Shown: one piece after another, positions 1 to 8,431 of the stretch
Numbering within the stretch: the stretch's first letter is position 1
How the letters are laid out: every line of letters begins with the position of its first letter
Assembly (NCBI RefSeq): GCF_000400365.1
Contig: NZ_BAOG01000010.1
Span: 40,922 to 104,921, forward strand
Origin: Vibrio jasicida CAIM 1864 = LMG 25398
GTDB lineage: Bacteria > Pseudomonadota > Gammaproteobacteria > Enterobacterales > Vibrionaceae
Direction: 5' to 3'
DNA: 64,000 nucleotides
The notes under the pieces: generated by a model
What the model saw: the letters and a program-made list of their open reading frames with translations, nothing else
Told to the model about the DNA's origin: nothing
Databases searched by the model: none
Translations under genes and position numbers: made by a program

Positions 1-783
1 CTTGATGAACTTGTTCACCGCCTCTTCTAGCTGAGGCGAATCTTGTCGTATTCCCCAGCCAATCTGTGCATTTTCCCTGATGGTGATTTGATTGTGGAAC
101 GCCACGCCGGGAAAGATATTCCCCCACATCCCCGTCTTGTGTCGGTCGAGTACGGTGATATCGATAATGCCCGCACTGACCATTTCGAGAACCTCATAAT
201 CTTGCATGATCTCATCAAGAAACAAGATATTAATCAGCGGCTTGTTTTGTATCGTGAAGTAGTTATTTACCTTGGTTAGGCTCTTATGGTAACTCGAGCT
301 TTCTCTCACCCAAACATCCAGTCCACTCAAATCATCCACGGTTTTGATGTCCGAGTATCTGGTGTTGGTAGCAATGATTTCTGAGACGTTTTCTCGTACC
401 GGATCGCTAAACGCAATCTGCTCTTTGCGCTCATTGGTAATGGTTAGATTCGCAACTATGACGTCACCATAACCGGCAATCAATTTGGGGATGAGTTCGT
501 TTCTTGCGACCGGAATAACCTGAATGTTGATCGCCTTTTTGTTCTTCCTTAAATAGCGTTCAAATTCATAAATAAGCTCAGAGATAATGCCTTTCGGCTT
601 ACCATTTTGGATGTAGTAAAAACCCAGATCAGCAGACACCAAAATACGAACGGCTTTCTTTTCCTTTAGGGTATCTAAGTCCCCCACGTAGGGGGCAGAC
701 TTTAAAGGAGAGAGTTCCAATGCGGCACTGGTATGAGAGAAAGACCAAAGACACAGGACGATGCAAAGTATTTTTCCCACCAT
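1..783 (-). CDS. MltF-like lytic transglycosylase, N-terminal part (cut by window edge)
   Basis: Reading the minus strand from the ATG at 783 gives 261 open codons running off the window start. A signal peptide (about residues 1-21, hydrophobic LCIVLCLWSF core) is followed by a solute-binding-protein-3 fold: VRILVSADLGFYYIQNG, then IPVARNELIPKLIAGYGD and ANLTITNERKEQIAFSDP. This is the pattern of the periplasmic regulatory domain of MltF-type membrane-bound murein transglycosylases, whose SLT catalytic domain would lie beyond the edge. Role by family: cleavage of peptidoglycan strands with ligand control. The catalytic part is not visible, so a plain amino-acid-binding protein remains possible. 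Confidence 0.8.
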   Translation of the reverse strand, partial: MVGKILCIVLCLWSFSHTSAALELSPLKSAPYVGDLDTLKEKKAVRILVSADLGFYYIQNGKPKGIISELIYEFERYLRKNKKAINIQVIPVARNELIPKLIAGYGDVIVANLTITNERKEQIAFSDPVRENVSEIIATNTRYSDIKTVDDLSGLDVWVRESSSYHKSLTKVNNYFTIQNKPLINILFLDEIMQDYEVLEMVSAGIIDITVLDRHKTGMWGNIFPGVAFHNQITIRENAQIGWGIRQDSPQLEEAVNKFIK

Positions 784-879
784 GAGCTTATCCGTTCGCC
801 AAATCATTAATGATAATTTTAGCAATAAAAGCTCAAGGGCATGTCTTAGGTCTGAGCCTGCCCTTGTTCGAGAAATAAA

Positions 880-906
880 AATAGCCCGCTTCGGGGGCGG
901 GCTATT
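880..906 (-). terminator. Rho-independent terminator after the KdgM-type porin
   Basis: A perfect 10-bp stem (AATAGCCCGC / GCGGGCTATT) is followed on the minus strand by TTTTTATTT. It lies about 30 bp past the porin stop codon and is oriented to end that leftward transcript. Confidence 0.85.
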
Positions 907-937
907 GGAAAGAATCTTAATTTATTTATGGCTTGGA

Positions 938-1654
938 TTAGAAGCTGTATGTTACACCGACACGGCTACGTAGCTGACGTGATGAGCTGTCATCACAAGA
1001 GCTGTTACATTGAACGTTACCGAATTCTACGTATGGACGCCAATCCCAACCTTTCTCTTTGTAGCCTAGTTTAAAGTTGTAGTCCCATTCGTACTTACCA
1101 TCGCGGTTACCTAGCTTCCACTCATCGCTGAAGAAATCTTCTTTGTAGTTTGCTTCAAAACCAAATTGCCAAGCGTTCCAGTTGTAATCGATGTTACCCG
1201 TGATTTTACTCGCGTTCAGTGAATCGTGTTGTTTGCCGTCTAGACCTGTTGATGTTTTACCAGATGCGTAGTTGCGGAACTCGTGACGGTAGCGAAGCTT
1301 GGTTGTGATACCAGAATCGAATTTGTATTGAACACGAACTTGTGGTTTGTACGTTACGGCTTCGTCACCAAAGGTAATTGGCATCGATGTGGTTACACGC
1401 CAGTTGTTATCAAATTTGAAGTGGTAACCGTATTCGAATTCGCTATCACCACGCTGAAGCTCACTCAAGTTGCCTGTGTGCTTCATCTCTACGCCGTAGT
1501 AATGGTTACCTGTGCTGCCACCAATTTTGATACGACCTGCCCACTGCTCTGAATCGTGTTTGTATTCTTCACGGAAGTCTAGTGACGCGGCTGAAATGCT
1601 ACCTGCAAAAAGGGTTGTCGCGATCGCTAAAGCAATTTGTTTTTTAGAAGTCAT
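938..1654 (-). CDS. kdgM: KdgM-family oligosaccharide porin (probable alginate-oligomer uptake)
   Basis: 238 residues with a clear signal peptide ending at SISAAS, then alternating aromatic/polar beta strands and a C-terminal ...GVTYSF typical of outer-membrane barrels. Length and strand pattern match the KdgM (oligogalacturonate-specific) porin family, which in alginolytic vibrios serves alginate oligomers. It lies 71 bp downstream of the exported alginate lyase on the same strand, so the two are probably cotranscribed; a terminator follows. A short CNSSC segment near the C-terminus may form a disulfide in a loop. Substrate is inferred from neighbours. Confidence 0.88.
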   Translation of the reverse strand: MTSKKQIALAIATTLFAGSISAASLDFREEYKHDSEQWAGRIKIGGSTGNHYYGVEMKHTGNLSELQRGDSEFEYGYHFKFDNNWRVTTSMPITFGDEAVTYKPQVRVQYKFDSGITTKLRYRHEFRNYASGKTSTGLDGKQHDSLNASKITGNIDYNWNAWQFGFEANYKEDFFSDEWKLGNRDGKYEWDYNFKLGYKEKGWDWRPYVEFGNVQCNSSCDDSSSRQLRSRVGVTYSF

Positions 1655-1725
1655 AGTAATGTTCCACTGTAAATAAATTGTATTTCAAAGTGGCGACGCG
1701 CATACACGCCGCCCTTTTTAGGGTT

Positions 1726-2985
1726 TTATTGTTTTGGGTAAAGCAATTCGATATCGCGCTGAGCCCAAACTTCTGCCAAGTTCTTCTTCACTGTGAAGCG
1801 GCTAAAGTCAGTTTCGGTTGCCAGTTTCACCCACTCAGGTTTCTCCATCGCCACACCTGCTTTTAGATAAATCGGTGTCATGCGCTCTACGCGGCGTGGA
1901 TTGTCTTTCGCGGTGTATGGCCAGTCAGACGCAGGATCTTGATAAGTCGCCATTAGCTGAATACCTTGCGCTAATGAGCCACCTTTCTTGTTTTGGTAGT
2001 GCCATAGGTCGATGCCCACTTTGTCACCGATTTGAGCTATGCCGACCAATGGATCTAAGCTGAAGTAGTGGTAGTGGTATGCACGAGTACGTTCGATTTC
2101 ATGAGGTTGAGAGCCGTCTTTTTCGAACTGAGTGTCTACACGCATCTTGCCTTTTTGAACCATCTGTTTTGCGAGAGGCTCATTACCTAAGAAGTAAGCA
2201 ATACTGGCGACTTGAAAGTCATACCAAGTACCGTGGTTGTTTGCCGCAGCAGCTTCGCCTTTCGGGCCACCTGATAGATCGTCAACAATCAACCAATCTA
2301 AGTATTCGCCGTACCATTGTGTAATTTGCTGTTCGTCTTTATCCGTCCAAGCAGGAGAAAGCGAAAGGATGGCGATCGAATCCAGCATGCGGTCTGCTAG
2401 AGTACGCGTATCAATAATGCCGCCACGACGACCTTCTGCTCGACCAGGTACACCCTGACCGTAATTCACGTTCGGGTTCATCTTAGTTTCATCATTCATG
2501 AACCAAGTACGAACGTATTCGATACCTTGTTTGGCGTATTTCTCGTCTTGGCTGAAGTAATAAGCCAATGCCAATGCACGAACAGAACGAGTGAAGTGAC
2601 CAATACGTTTAGAATCTGTTTCAGCTGTTTTGGAGGCTGGGTTGGTTTTGCCATCGTGACGAACCCAAGGAAGGCCATCTTCTTTCGATTCATCTGGCCA
2701 CCAGTACGGGCTGATGCTCATGTAATCGTTTTTGCTACCGCTTGGTGGCGTCATACCTTTCGCCGTTACCGTAAACGGGCCATCTTTCATCGCCAGTTCT
2801 GCTTCTTCAATCAGACGGTCGTACGCGTCTTTCATTGAATCGCTCGCTTTATCTGACTGTAAAACAGCGCGGTTTTGTTCAAGCGTTGCTTCATCAAGGA
2901 ACACAAAGTCTGCAGCAAGAGTGTTAGCACTAAAAAGAATGGCGCTGAGGCAGGTTGCTAGATGTAGAGGTCGTAGGGGTTTCAT
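1726..2985 (-). CDS. Exported alginate lyase-fold polysaccharide lyase
   Basis: 419 residues, signal peptide to about residue 24 (ILFSANTLAAD), then an alpha/alpha-toroid alginate-lyase domain (Pfam Alginate_lyase type). Recognisable motifs are YWWPDESKEDGLPWVRHDG near the N-terminus, the NNHGTWYDFQ segment carrying the candidate catalytic Asn/His, and RAYHYHYFSLDPL. Expected action is beta-elimination of alginate or a related uronate polymer in the periplasm. It heads a leftward unit with the KdgM porin. A degenerate copy of the symporter operator and a CRP-like site lie just upstream. Family could be PL5 or PL38; sequence reading alone cannot separate them. Confidence 0.83.
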   Translation of the reverse strand: MKPLRPLHLATCLSAILFSANTLAADFVFLDEATLEQNRAVLQSDKASDSMKDAYDRLIEEAELAMKDGPFTVTAKGMTPPSGSKNDYMSISPYWWPDESKEDGLPWVRHDGKTNPASKTAETDSKRIGHFTRSVRALALAYYFSQDEKYAKQGIEYVRTWFMNDETKMNPNVNYGQGVPGRAEGRRGGIIDTRTLADRMLDSIAILSLSPAWTDKDEQQITQWYGEYLDWLIVDDLSGGPKGEAAAANNHGTWYDFQVASIAYFLGNEPLAKQMVQKGKMRVDTQFEKDGSQPHEIERTRAYHYHYFSLDPLVGIAQIGDKVGIDLWHYQNKKGGSLAQGIQLMATYQDPASDWPYTAKDNPRRVERMTPIYLKAGVAMEKPEWVKLATETDFSRFTVKKNLAEVWAQRDIELLYPKQ

Positions 2986-3013
2986 TATTACCGGCCTTAT
3001 ATCTTGAGTTAAA

Positions 3014-3024
3014 ATACTACAAAT
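3014..3024. promoter_or_regulatory. Degenerate copy of the alginate operator upstream of the lyase
   Basis: ATACTACAAAT retains the right half (TACTACAA) of the TTGTA-N-TACAA dyad seen before both symporter genes; the left half is changed. It sits about 30 bp before the lyase ATG at 2985. Confidence 0.4.
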
Positions 3025-3051
3025 ATAGTACCTAGCCGATGTTGAGCGTTC

Positions 3052-3067
3052 TGTGAATTAGATCTAA
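3052..3067. promoter_or_regulatory. CRP-like half-conserved site upstream of the lyase
   Basis: TGTGA-N6-TCTAA matches one perfect and one partial arm of the CRP consensus. It is consistent with catabolite control of alginate use, but the second arm is weak. Confidence 0.3.
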
Positions 3068-3766
3068 TTGTATGATTTATCCACGCTATCAAACTTTGTT
3101 ACAACCACCAAAGTTGACATTAACTTATTGATATTAAATATATTACCGATATTTACGGCTCATTAATTGTCTTAATATTTAGGCTAAAAATGTGCTCTAC
3201 CGCATATTTTTGCACCAAATGAGTTCATTTTTATTTGTCATACAATATAATCATTTCAAGTTTTTGAGACACAGAACATCAAATTGCTATTGACGCGCTC
3301 TTTTTCGCTCTGTCCTTTTCTGTATAGAGTCCAATAACAGGTTAAGCATCGCTTGGTTATAGAGACGAAATGAGAAAGGCCGAGGCTATATAAGCAGAGG
3401 TCACTTATGTCAGGCTGAGACATAAGCGGATAGAAGAAATAAGTAAGCAGAAGAAATAGCAAATAGAAGCAAAGTACAGCGAACAAGATGGATGCGACCA
3501 GTGAAACTTTCAACATTGAAGAATACTGTTTTGTCATCCTTACTCGCTGTTGCTCAAGTCTTGATGGTTCTAAGCAGCTTGTTGTTGCTTCCAACGGTTG
3601 TAGTTCTCATTGGACTTAAATGGCTGTAGCGGTTTGTCTTTTGTAACAGACACTTATAGAAACAAATCAACAAGCTGGTTTCGCTATCAACAGATAGCAA
3701 GGAAAACGCTTAATTGGTTATGAATAGTTTATTTTTAGGAGCCGTTAATTAATTGGGAAGTCTTTA

Positions 3767-3831
3767 ATACCAATCGGCATAGGTAAAACGCCGAGATCGA
3801 GCAGACGAGGATGTTTTGTGTCGATTGGTAT
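3767..3831. repeat. 65-bp element with 10-bp terminal inverted repeats
   Basis: The ends ATACCAATCG and CGATTGGTAT are perfect inverted repeats flanking 45 bp. The form suggests a miniature non-coding repeat. No coding capacity and no second copy was noticed in the window. Confidence 0.45.
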
Positions 3832-3839
3832 AGTTGCTC

Positions 3840-4074
3840 CCATATCATAACAACACTTTACAGAGCCTAGCTTTGTTGAACTTTGCAATGATTGTCGAAG
3901 ATCTTACAGCGTAACGTGCTTAGCAGCGATGAGAGATATACCCCTCGAGTATCTTTCAGCTACATCCAGAACCTCGTTTCACTGTTCTATTGCAATCCAA
4001 CAGAGCCCTTGGCTCAGACGGTATCAATACCGTTTTTCGCCCACGCATTACAGGCATGTCGTGGGCGTTTTTTT
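3840..4074 (+). ncRNA. Candidate small RNA or leader with stacked 3' hairpins
   Basis: The plus strand ends in three consecutive stems: GAGCC-CTT-GGCTC (4003-4015), ACGGTA/TACCGT followed by TTTTT (4018-4037) and CGCCCACG/CGTGGGCG followed by seven T (4038-4074). There is no gene on this strand upstream that would need them, so a short transcript starting somewhere after about 3840 is the simplest reading. The 5' end is not defined, and I do not recognise a known Vibrio sRNA. Confidence 0.38.
4018..4074 (+). terminator. Tandem Rho-independent terminators with no upstream protein gene
   Basis: The first is the ACGGTA-TCAA-TACCGT stem with a T5 tail. The second is the 8-bp CGCCCACG/CGTGGGCG stem with a T7 tail. 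Both are oriented to stop rightward transcription before the symporter promoter. Confidence 0.8.
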
Positions 4075-4317
4075 ATCTGCAATAGTCATACAAATCTGAC
4101 AATAGTTCACACCTTCTTACTCCGTTATAGCCCTTATTATCTAAGGCTATAAACGCTATTGAACCAATCGAGTGCATGCCAAAGCCATTGATAACTTGTC
4201 GTGATATTGACTTGGTGCACCCTTCCCTTTTTGAGTGCAATGTCAATATCCGATCATGATCACTTGTATGATTATTGAAATGACACATTCCGGATCATTC
4301 GTCACGCTTTTGAGTTA

Positions 4318-4328
4318 TTGTACTACAA
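4318..4328. promoter_or_regulatory. TTGTA-C-TACAA operator upstream of symporter 1
   Basis: A perfect 5-bp dyad around one central base, followed by AATAAG. It ends 61 bp before the symporter ATG, the same spacing (60 bp) as the copy before symporter 2. A GntR/LacI-type repressor of alginate genes is the likely ligand (inference). Confidence 0.55.
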
Positions 4329-4389
4329 ATAAGCAAACTGATAGTTAGTATTGCCTCAAGACATTAAATAACGATCAAAAGGTCTAAAG

Positions 4390-6171
4390 ATGGAACTCAA
4401 TACCCTTATTGTAGGCATCTACTTTCTATTCTTAATTGCAATAGGTTGGATGTTCAGAACGTTTACCAATACAACTAGTGACTATTTCCGAGGCGGCGGC
4501 AACATGCTTTGGTGGATGGTTGGTGCAACGGCCTTCATGACGCAGTTCTCTGCATGGACGTTTACTGGTGCTGCTGGTAAAGCTTATAACGATGGTTTCG
4601 CGGTTGCGGTTATCTTCCTAGCAAACGCATTCGGTTACTTCATGAACTTTGCTTATTTCGCACCAAAGTTCCGCCAGCTACGCGTAGTGACGGTAATTGA
4701 AGCGATTCGTATGCGTTTCGGCACCACGAACGAACAAGTCTTTACTTGGTCTTCAATGCCAAACAGTGTGGTATCTGCTGGTGTTTGGTTGAATGCACTG
4801 GCGATCATCGCTTCTGGTATTTTCGGCTTTGATATGACAGCAACCATCTGGATTACCGGTTTGGTGGTACTGATGATGTCAGTGACGGGTGGCTCTTGGG
4901 CGGTTATCGCGTCTGACTTCATGCAGATGGTCATCATCATGGCGGTAACGGTAACTTGTGCAGTTGTTGCGATCGTTCAAGGCGGCGGCATTACTGAAGT
5001 CATCAATAACTTCCCTGTCGCAGAAGGCGGTTCTTTCGTCTCTGGTAACAACCTGAACTACCTAAGCATCTTTAGCATTTGGGCGTTCTTCATCTTTGTT
5101 AAGCAGTTCTCTATTACCAACAACATGTTGAACTCTTACCGCTACCTTGCAGCAAAAGACTCGAAAAACGCGAAGAAAGCGGCATTGCTAGCATGTGTTC
5201 TAATGCTAGGCGGTGTATTCATTTGGTTCATGCCTTCTTGGTACATTGCGGGTCAAGGCGTAGACCTATCAGCCGCTTACCCAGATGCAGGTAGCAAAGC
5301 AGGCGACTTCGCTTACCTTTACTTCGTACAAGAATACATGCCAGCAGGTATGGTTGGCCTTCTCGTAGCAGCAATGTTTGCCGCGACCATGTCTTCAATG
5401 GACTCAGGTCTAAACCGCAACTCTGGTATCTTCGTTAAGAACTTCTACGAACCAGTAGTTCGCCGTGGCCAAGCATCAGAGAAAGAGCTAGTAACGGTAT
5501 CGAAAATTACGTCAACGGTATTTGGTATTGCCATCATCCTTGTTGCGCAGTTCATCAACTCACTAAAAGGTCTGAGCCTGTTCGACACCATGATGTACGT
5601 AGGTGCCTTGATCGGCTTCCCAATGACAATCCCTGCATTCCTTGGCTTCTTTATTAAGAAGACGCCTGACTGGGCTGGTTGGGGCACGCTAATTGTCGGT
5701 GGTCTTGTCTCTTACGTTGTTGGTTTCGTTATCACTGCTGACATGGTTTCTTCAGCATTCGGTCTTGAGCAGCTTACTGGTCGTGAATGGTCAGACGTTA
5801 AAGTCGCGATTGGTCTAGTTGGCCACATTACGCTAACGGGTGGCTTCTTTGTTCTATCAACGCTGTTCTACAAGCCTCTAAGTGAGAAACGTCAGGCAGA
5901 CGTAGATAAGTTCTTCGACAACCTATCAACACCACTTGTTGCTGAATCTGCAGAACAGAAAGTTCTTGATAACAAGCAACGTCAAATGCTTGGCAAACTC
6001 ATCGCAGTCGCTGGTGTAGGCGTAATGCTGATGGCGCTACTGCCAAACCCAATGTGGGGACGCTTAGTCTTCATCTTGTGTGGTGCCATTGTTGGTGGCG
6101 TTGGTCTGCTACTTGTTAAAGCAGTCGACGACAACGGTACTCAAACCCAACAAGCGGTAACCGAAAGCTAA
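4390..6171 (+). CDS. Sodium/solute symporter (SSS family), probable oligoalginate/uronate uptake
   Basis: 593 residues with about 14 hydrophobic segments and the SSS (SLC5-like) fold: the N-terminus ELNTLIVGIYFLFLIAIGW, the FRGGGNMLWWMVGATAFMTQFSAWTFTG region of TM1-2 and the ATMSSMDSGLNRNSGIF Na+-site region. Expected to import alginate-derived oligomers or monomers with Na+ across the inner membrane, like the Toa-type symporters of alginolytic vibrios. Followed by a terminator and by a close paralogue in the same orientation, so each copy is probably its own transcript. Substrate is inferred from the flanking lyases and porin. Confidence 0.88.
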   Translation: MELNTLIVGIYFLFLIAIGWMFRTFTNTTSDYFRGGGNMLWWMVGATAFMTQFSAWTFTGAAGKAYNDGFAVAVIFLANAFGYFMNFAYFAPKFRQLRVVTVIEAIRMRFGTTNEQVFTWSSMPNSVVSAGVWLNALAIIASGIFGFDMTATIWITGLVVLMMSVTGGSWAVIASDFMQMVIIMAVTVTCAVVAIVQGGGITEVINNFPVAEGGSFVSGNNLNYLSIFSIWAFFIFVKQFSITNNMLNSYRYLAAKDSKNAKKAALLACVLMLGGVFIWFMPSWYIAGQGVDLSAAYPDAGSKAGDFAYLYFVQEYMPAGMVGLLVAAMFAATMSSMDSGLNRNSGIFVKNFYEPVVRRGQASEKELVTVSKITSTVFGIAIILVAQFINSLKGLSLFDTMMYVGALIGFPMTIPAFLGFFIKKTPDWAGWGTLIVGGLVSYVVGFVITADMVSSAFGLEQLTGREWSDVKVAIGLVGHITLTGGFFVLSTLFYKPLSEKRQADVDKFFDNLSTPLVAESAEQKVLDNKQRQMLGKLIAVAGVGVMLMALLPNPMWGRLVFILCGAIVGGVGLLLVKAVDDNGTQTQQAVTES

Positions 6172-6180
6172 ATCTGCCTT

Positions 6181-6208
6181 ATGAAGCGGTTGTACTCAGC
6201 CGCTTCAT
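6181..6208 (+). terminator. Hairpin terminator after symporter 1
   Basis: A 9-bp stem ATGAAGCGG/CCGCTTCAT lies 10 bp after the stop, followed by a moderately T-rich tail. Confidence 0.65.
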
Positions 6209-6585
6209 TCTTCCCTTATCACTCAGGTCTATTTGTTTACTTTTTTGTTAAGTCCGTTGCGGTTGAGACATTAAATAACCAGCGAATTTAACAAAGAAAT
6301 AATCATACAAAATAAGCAAAATGTATAACCAAAGTTTCTTGTTGATACGATAAGCGAATGTAATTAACGGGGTTCCATACTGACAAATCTCATCATAAGT
6401 TATTGAATAATCGATTTTAAGTTCACAACAATCAGTTCTTGCAGATAGAAGCAGAAGAATGTAATGGGTCAATCCGATTTCCAGTATTAATCACCTCATC
6501 ACACAATTGAATTATTGTAGTACAAATAAATAATCGAACGGATAATATATCTGGCAGAAATCAATGACTATGAGAAGGTCGAAAA
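6209..6585. other. Intergenic region between the two symporters
   Basis: AT-rich with no plausible gene. The only supported element is the operator dyad at 6515-6525; the leftward 74-codon frame here lacks coding character. Confidence 0.55.
6515..6525. promoter_or_regulatory. TTGTA-G-TACAA operator upstream of symporter 2
   Basis: A perfect dyad followed by AATAAA, ending 60 bp before the ATG at 6586. It is the same element at the same distance as in front of symporter 1, although the surrounding intergenic DNA is otherwise different. Confidence 0.6.
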
Positions 6586-8373
6586 ATGGAACTCAATACC
6601 CTGATTGTTGGCATCTATTTCCTATTCCTCATTGCGATAGGCTGGATGTTTAGAACATTTACAAGCACCACCAGTGACTACTTCCGCGGGGGCGGCAACA
6701 TGCTGTGGTGGATGGTAGGCGCAACGGCGTTTATGACCCAGTTCAGTGCTTGGACATTTACTGGTGCGGCCGGTAAAGCGTACACCGATGGCTTCGCTGT
6801 AGCGACTATCTTCTTAGCGAATGCGTTCGGTTACTTGATGAACTACCTGTACTTCGCACCGAAATTCCGCCAGCTGCGCGTTATCACGCCGATTGATGCG
6901 ATTCGCATGCGCTTTGGTCGCTTTAACGAGCAAGTATTCACTTGGTCTGGCATGCCAAGCAGCGTGATTTCTGCGGGTATCTGGTTGAATGGTTTGGCGA
7001 TCATTGCATCGGGCATTTTCGGCTTCGATATGACAACCACCATTTGGATCACGGGCTTAGTGGTACTAATGATGTCCGTAACGGGCGGCTCTTGGGCGGT
7101 TATCGCATCTGACTTTATGCAGATGGTTATCATCATGGCAGTAACGGTGACGTGTGCTGTGGTTGCGGTAGTAAAAGGCGGCGGTATTACAGAAATCATT
7201 GCGAACTTCCCTGTTCAAGAAAACGGGTCTTTCGTAACGGGTAACAACCTGAACTACCTGAGTATTTTTGGTATCTGGGCAGTGTTCATTTTCTTAAAGC
7301 AGTTCTCTATCAACAACAACATGTTGAACTGTCACCGTTACCTAGCGGCAAAAGACTCTAAGAACGCGAAGAAAGCGGCACTGCTTGCGTGTGTACTAAT
7401 GACAGTGGGCGTATTTATTTGGTTTACCCCTTCTTGGTTCATTGCAAGCCAAGGTGTTGACCTATCGGCGCACTACCCAGAAGCAGGCTCAAAAGCGGGT
7501 GATTTTGCTTACTTGTACTTTGTTGAGAAATACATGCCAGCGGGCATGGTTGGTCTGCTGATTTCAGCGATGTTTGCAGCGACGATGTCGTCAATGGACT
7601 CGGGTTTGAACCGTAATTCAGGCATCTTCGTGATGAACTTCTACTTGCCGATTCTGCGCCCGAACGCGACAGAAAAAGAGCTGATGATCGTATCGAAAAT
7701 CACCTCTACCTTCTTCGGCATCGCGATCATCTTGATTGCTCTGTTCATCAACTCGCTAAAAGGTCTGAGCCTGTTCGACACCATGATGTACGTTGGCGCG
7801 TTGATTGGCTTCCCAATGACGATTCCTGCGTTCTGTGGCTTCTTCATCAAGAGAACACCGGACTGGGCTGGCTGGGGCACATTGGTGGTAGGTGGCATCG
7901 TGTCTTACACGGTTGGTTTTGTCATCACACCGGAAATGATTCAAAACTGGTTTGATCTTCAGCCTCTAACAGGCCGTGAATGGTCAGATCTAAAAGTTGC
8001 GGTTGGTTTGATTGGTCACTTGGTGTTTACCGCAGGCTTCTTTGCTCTGTCGACACTGTTCTACAAACCGCTTGAAGAGAAACGCCAACAAGACGTTGAC
8101 CGCTTCTTCAATAACTTAGCAACACCGTTGGTTTCTGACTCAACGGAACAGAAAAAACTGGATAACAAACAACGCCAAATGTTGGGTTCGTTGATTGCCG
8201 TATCTGGTGTGGGTGTGATGGCGATGTTCTTACTGCCTAACCCATTCTGGGGACGCATGATTTTCGTGTTCTGTGGTGTGATTGTTCTTGGCGTCGGCGT
8301 GGCGCTGATGAGAGCAGTCGATGGCAACGCAGAGCGCGCTTCTGAGGGGGCTCCGATAACGGAGAACTCATAA
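6586..8373 (+). CDS. Sodium/solute symporter (SSS family), paralogue of the preceding gene
   Basis: 595 residues. The first 26 residues are identical to the upstream symporter and most of the rest is conserved, including ATMSSMDSGLNRNSGIF. Differences cluster in periplasmic/cytoplasmic loops and in the C-terminal tail. A tandem duplication with divergence is the simplest explanation, and the pair may differ in affinity or in oligomer preference. Start choice is supported by GAAGGTCGAAAA before the ATG. It is coupled to the PL6 lyase downstream, but a terminator hairpin lies between them. Confidence 0.88.
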   Translation: MELNTLIVGIYFLFLIAIGWMFRTFTSTTSDYFRGGGNMLWWMVGATAFMTQFSAWTFTGAAGKAYTDGFAVATIFLANAFGYLMNYLYFAPKFRQLRVITPIDAIRMRFGRFNEQVFTWSGMPSSVISAGIWLNGLAIIASGIFGFDMTTTIWITGLVVLMMSVTGGSWAVIASDFMQMVIIMAVTVTCAVVAVVKGGGITEIIANFPVQENGSFVTGNNLNYLSIFGIWAVFIFLKQFSINNNMLNCHRYLAAKDSKNAKKAALLACVLMTVGVFIWFTPSWFIASQGVDLSAHYPEAGSKAGDFAYLYFVEKYMPAGMVGLLISAMFAATMSSMDSGLNRNSGIFVMNFYLPILRPNATEKELMIVSKITSTFFGIAIILIALFINSLKGLSLFDTMMYVGALIGFPMTIPAFCGFFIKRTPDWAGWGTLVVGGIVSYTVGFVITPEMIQNWFDLQPLTGREWSDLKVAVGLIGHLVFTAGFFALSTLFYKPLEEKRQQDVDRFFNNLATPLVSDSTEQKKLDNKQRQMLGSLIAVSGVGVMAMFLLPNPFWGRMIFVFCGVIVLGVGVALMRAVDGNAERASEGAPITENS

Positions 8374-8381
8374 CGAGAAAC

Positions 8382-8408
8382 AAGCGGTTGAGTATTCAAC
8401 CGCTTTTT
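8382..8408 (+). terminator. Intercistronic terminator between symporter 2 and the PL6 lyase
   Basis: A 10-bp perfect stem AAGCGGTTGA/TCAACCGCTT ends in TTTTTGTG and finishes 23 bp before the lyase ATG. Partial readthrough would set lyase level relative to the transporter; a separate lyase promoter inside so short a gap is hard to place. Confidence 0.75.
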
Positions 8409-8431
8409 GTGCTTCTACAAAGAGATACATT

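Larger units (their letters stand above)
2986..4389. other. 1.4-kb intergenic region between lyase and symporter genes
   Basis: I find no convincing protein gene here. The region holds the lyase promoter area, a perfect hairpin (CTTATGTC/GACATAAG, 3404-3426), a small inverted-repeat element (3767-3831), a candidate structured RNA ending in tandem terminators (to 4074) and the first symporter promoter. A 112-codon leftward open frame at 3256-3594 has one hydrophobic stretch but no good ribosome site. Confidence 0.6.

Noticed and set aside
3256..3594. Leftward 112-codon open frame with one hydrophobic stretch in the lyase-symporter gap
   Set aside because: No well-placed ribosome site, biased composition, and it covers a perfect hairpin; a real small membrane protein starting at 3537 cannot be fully excluded.
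4255..4270. CGATCATGATCAC palindrome before symporter 1
   Set aside because: Short dyad without a second copy or a match to a known operator; could be chance.
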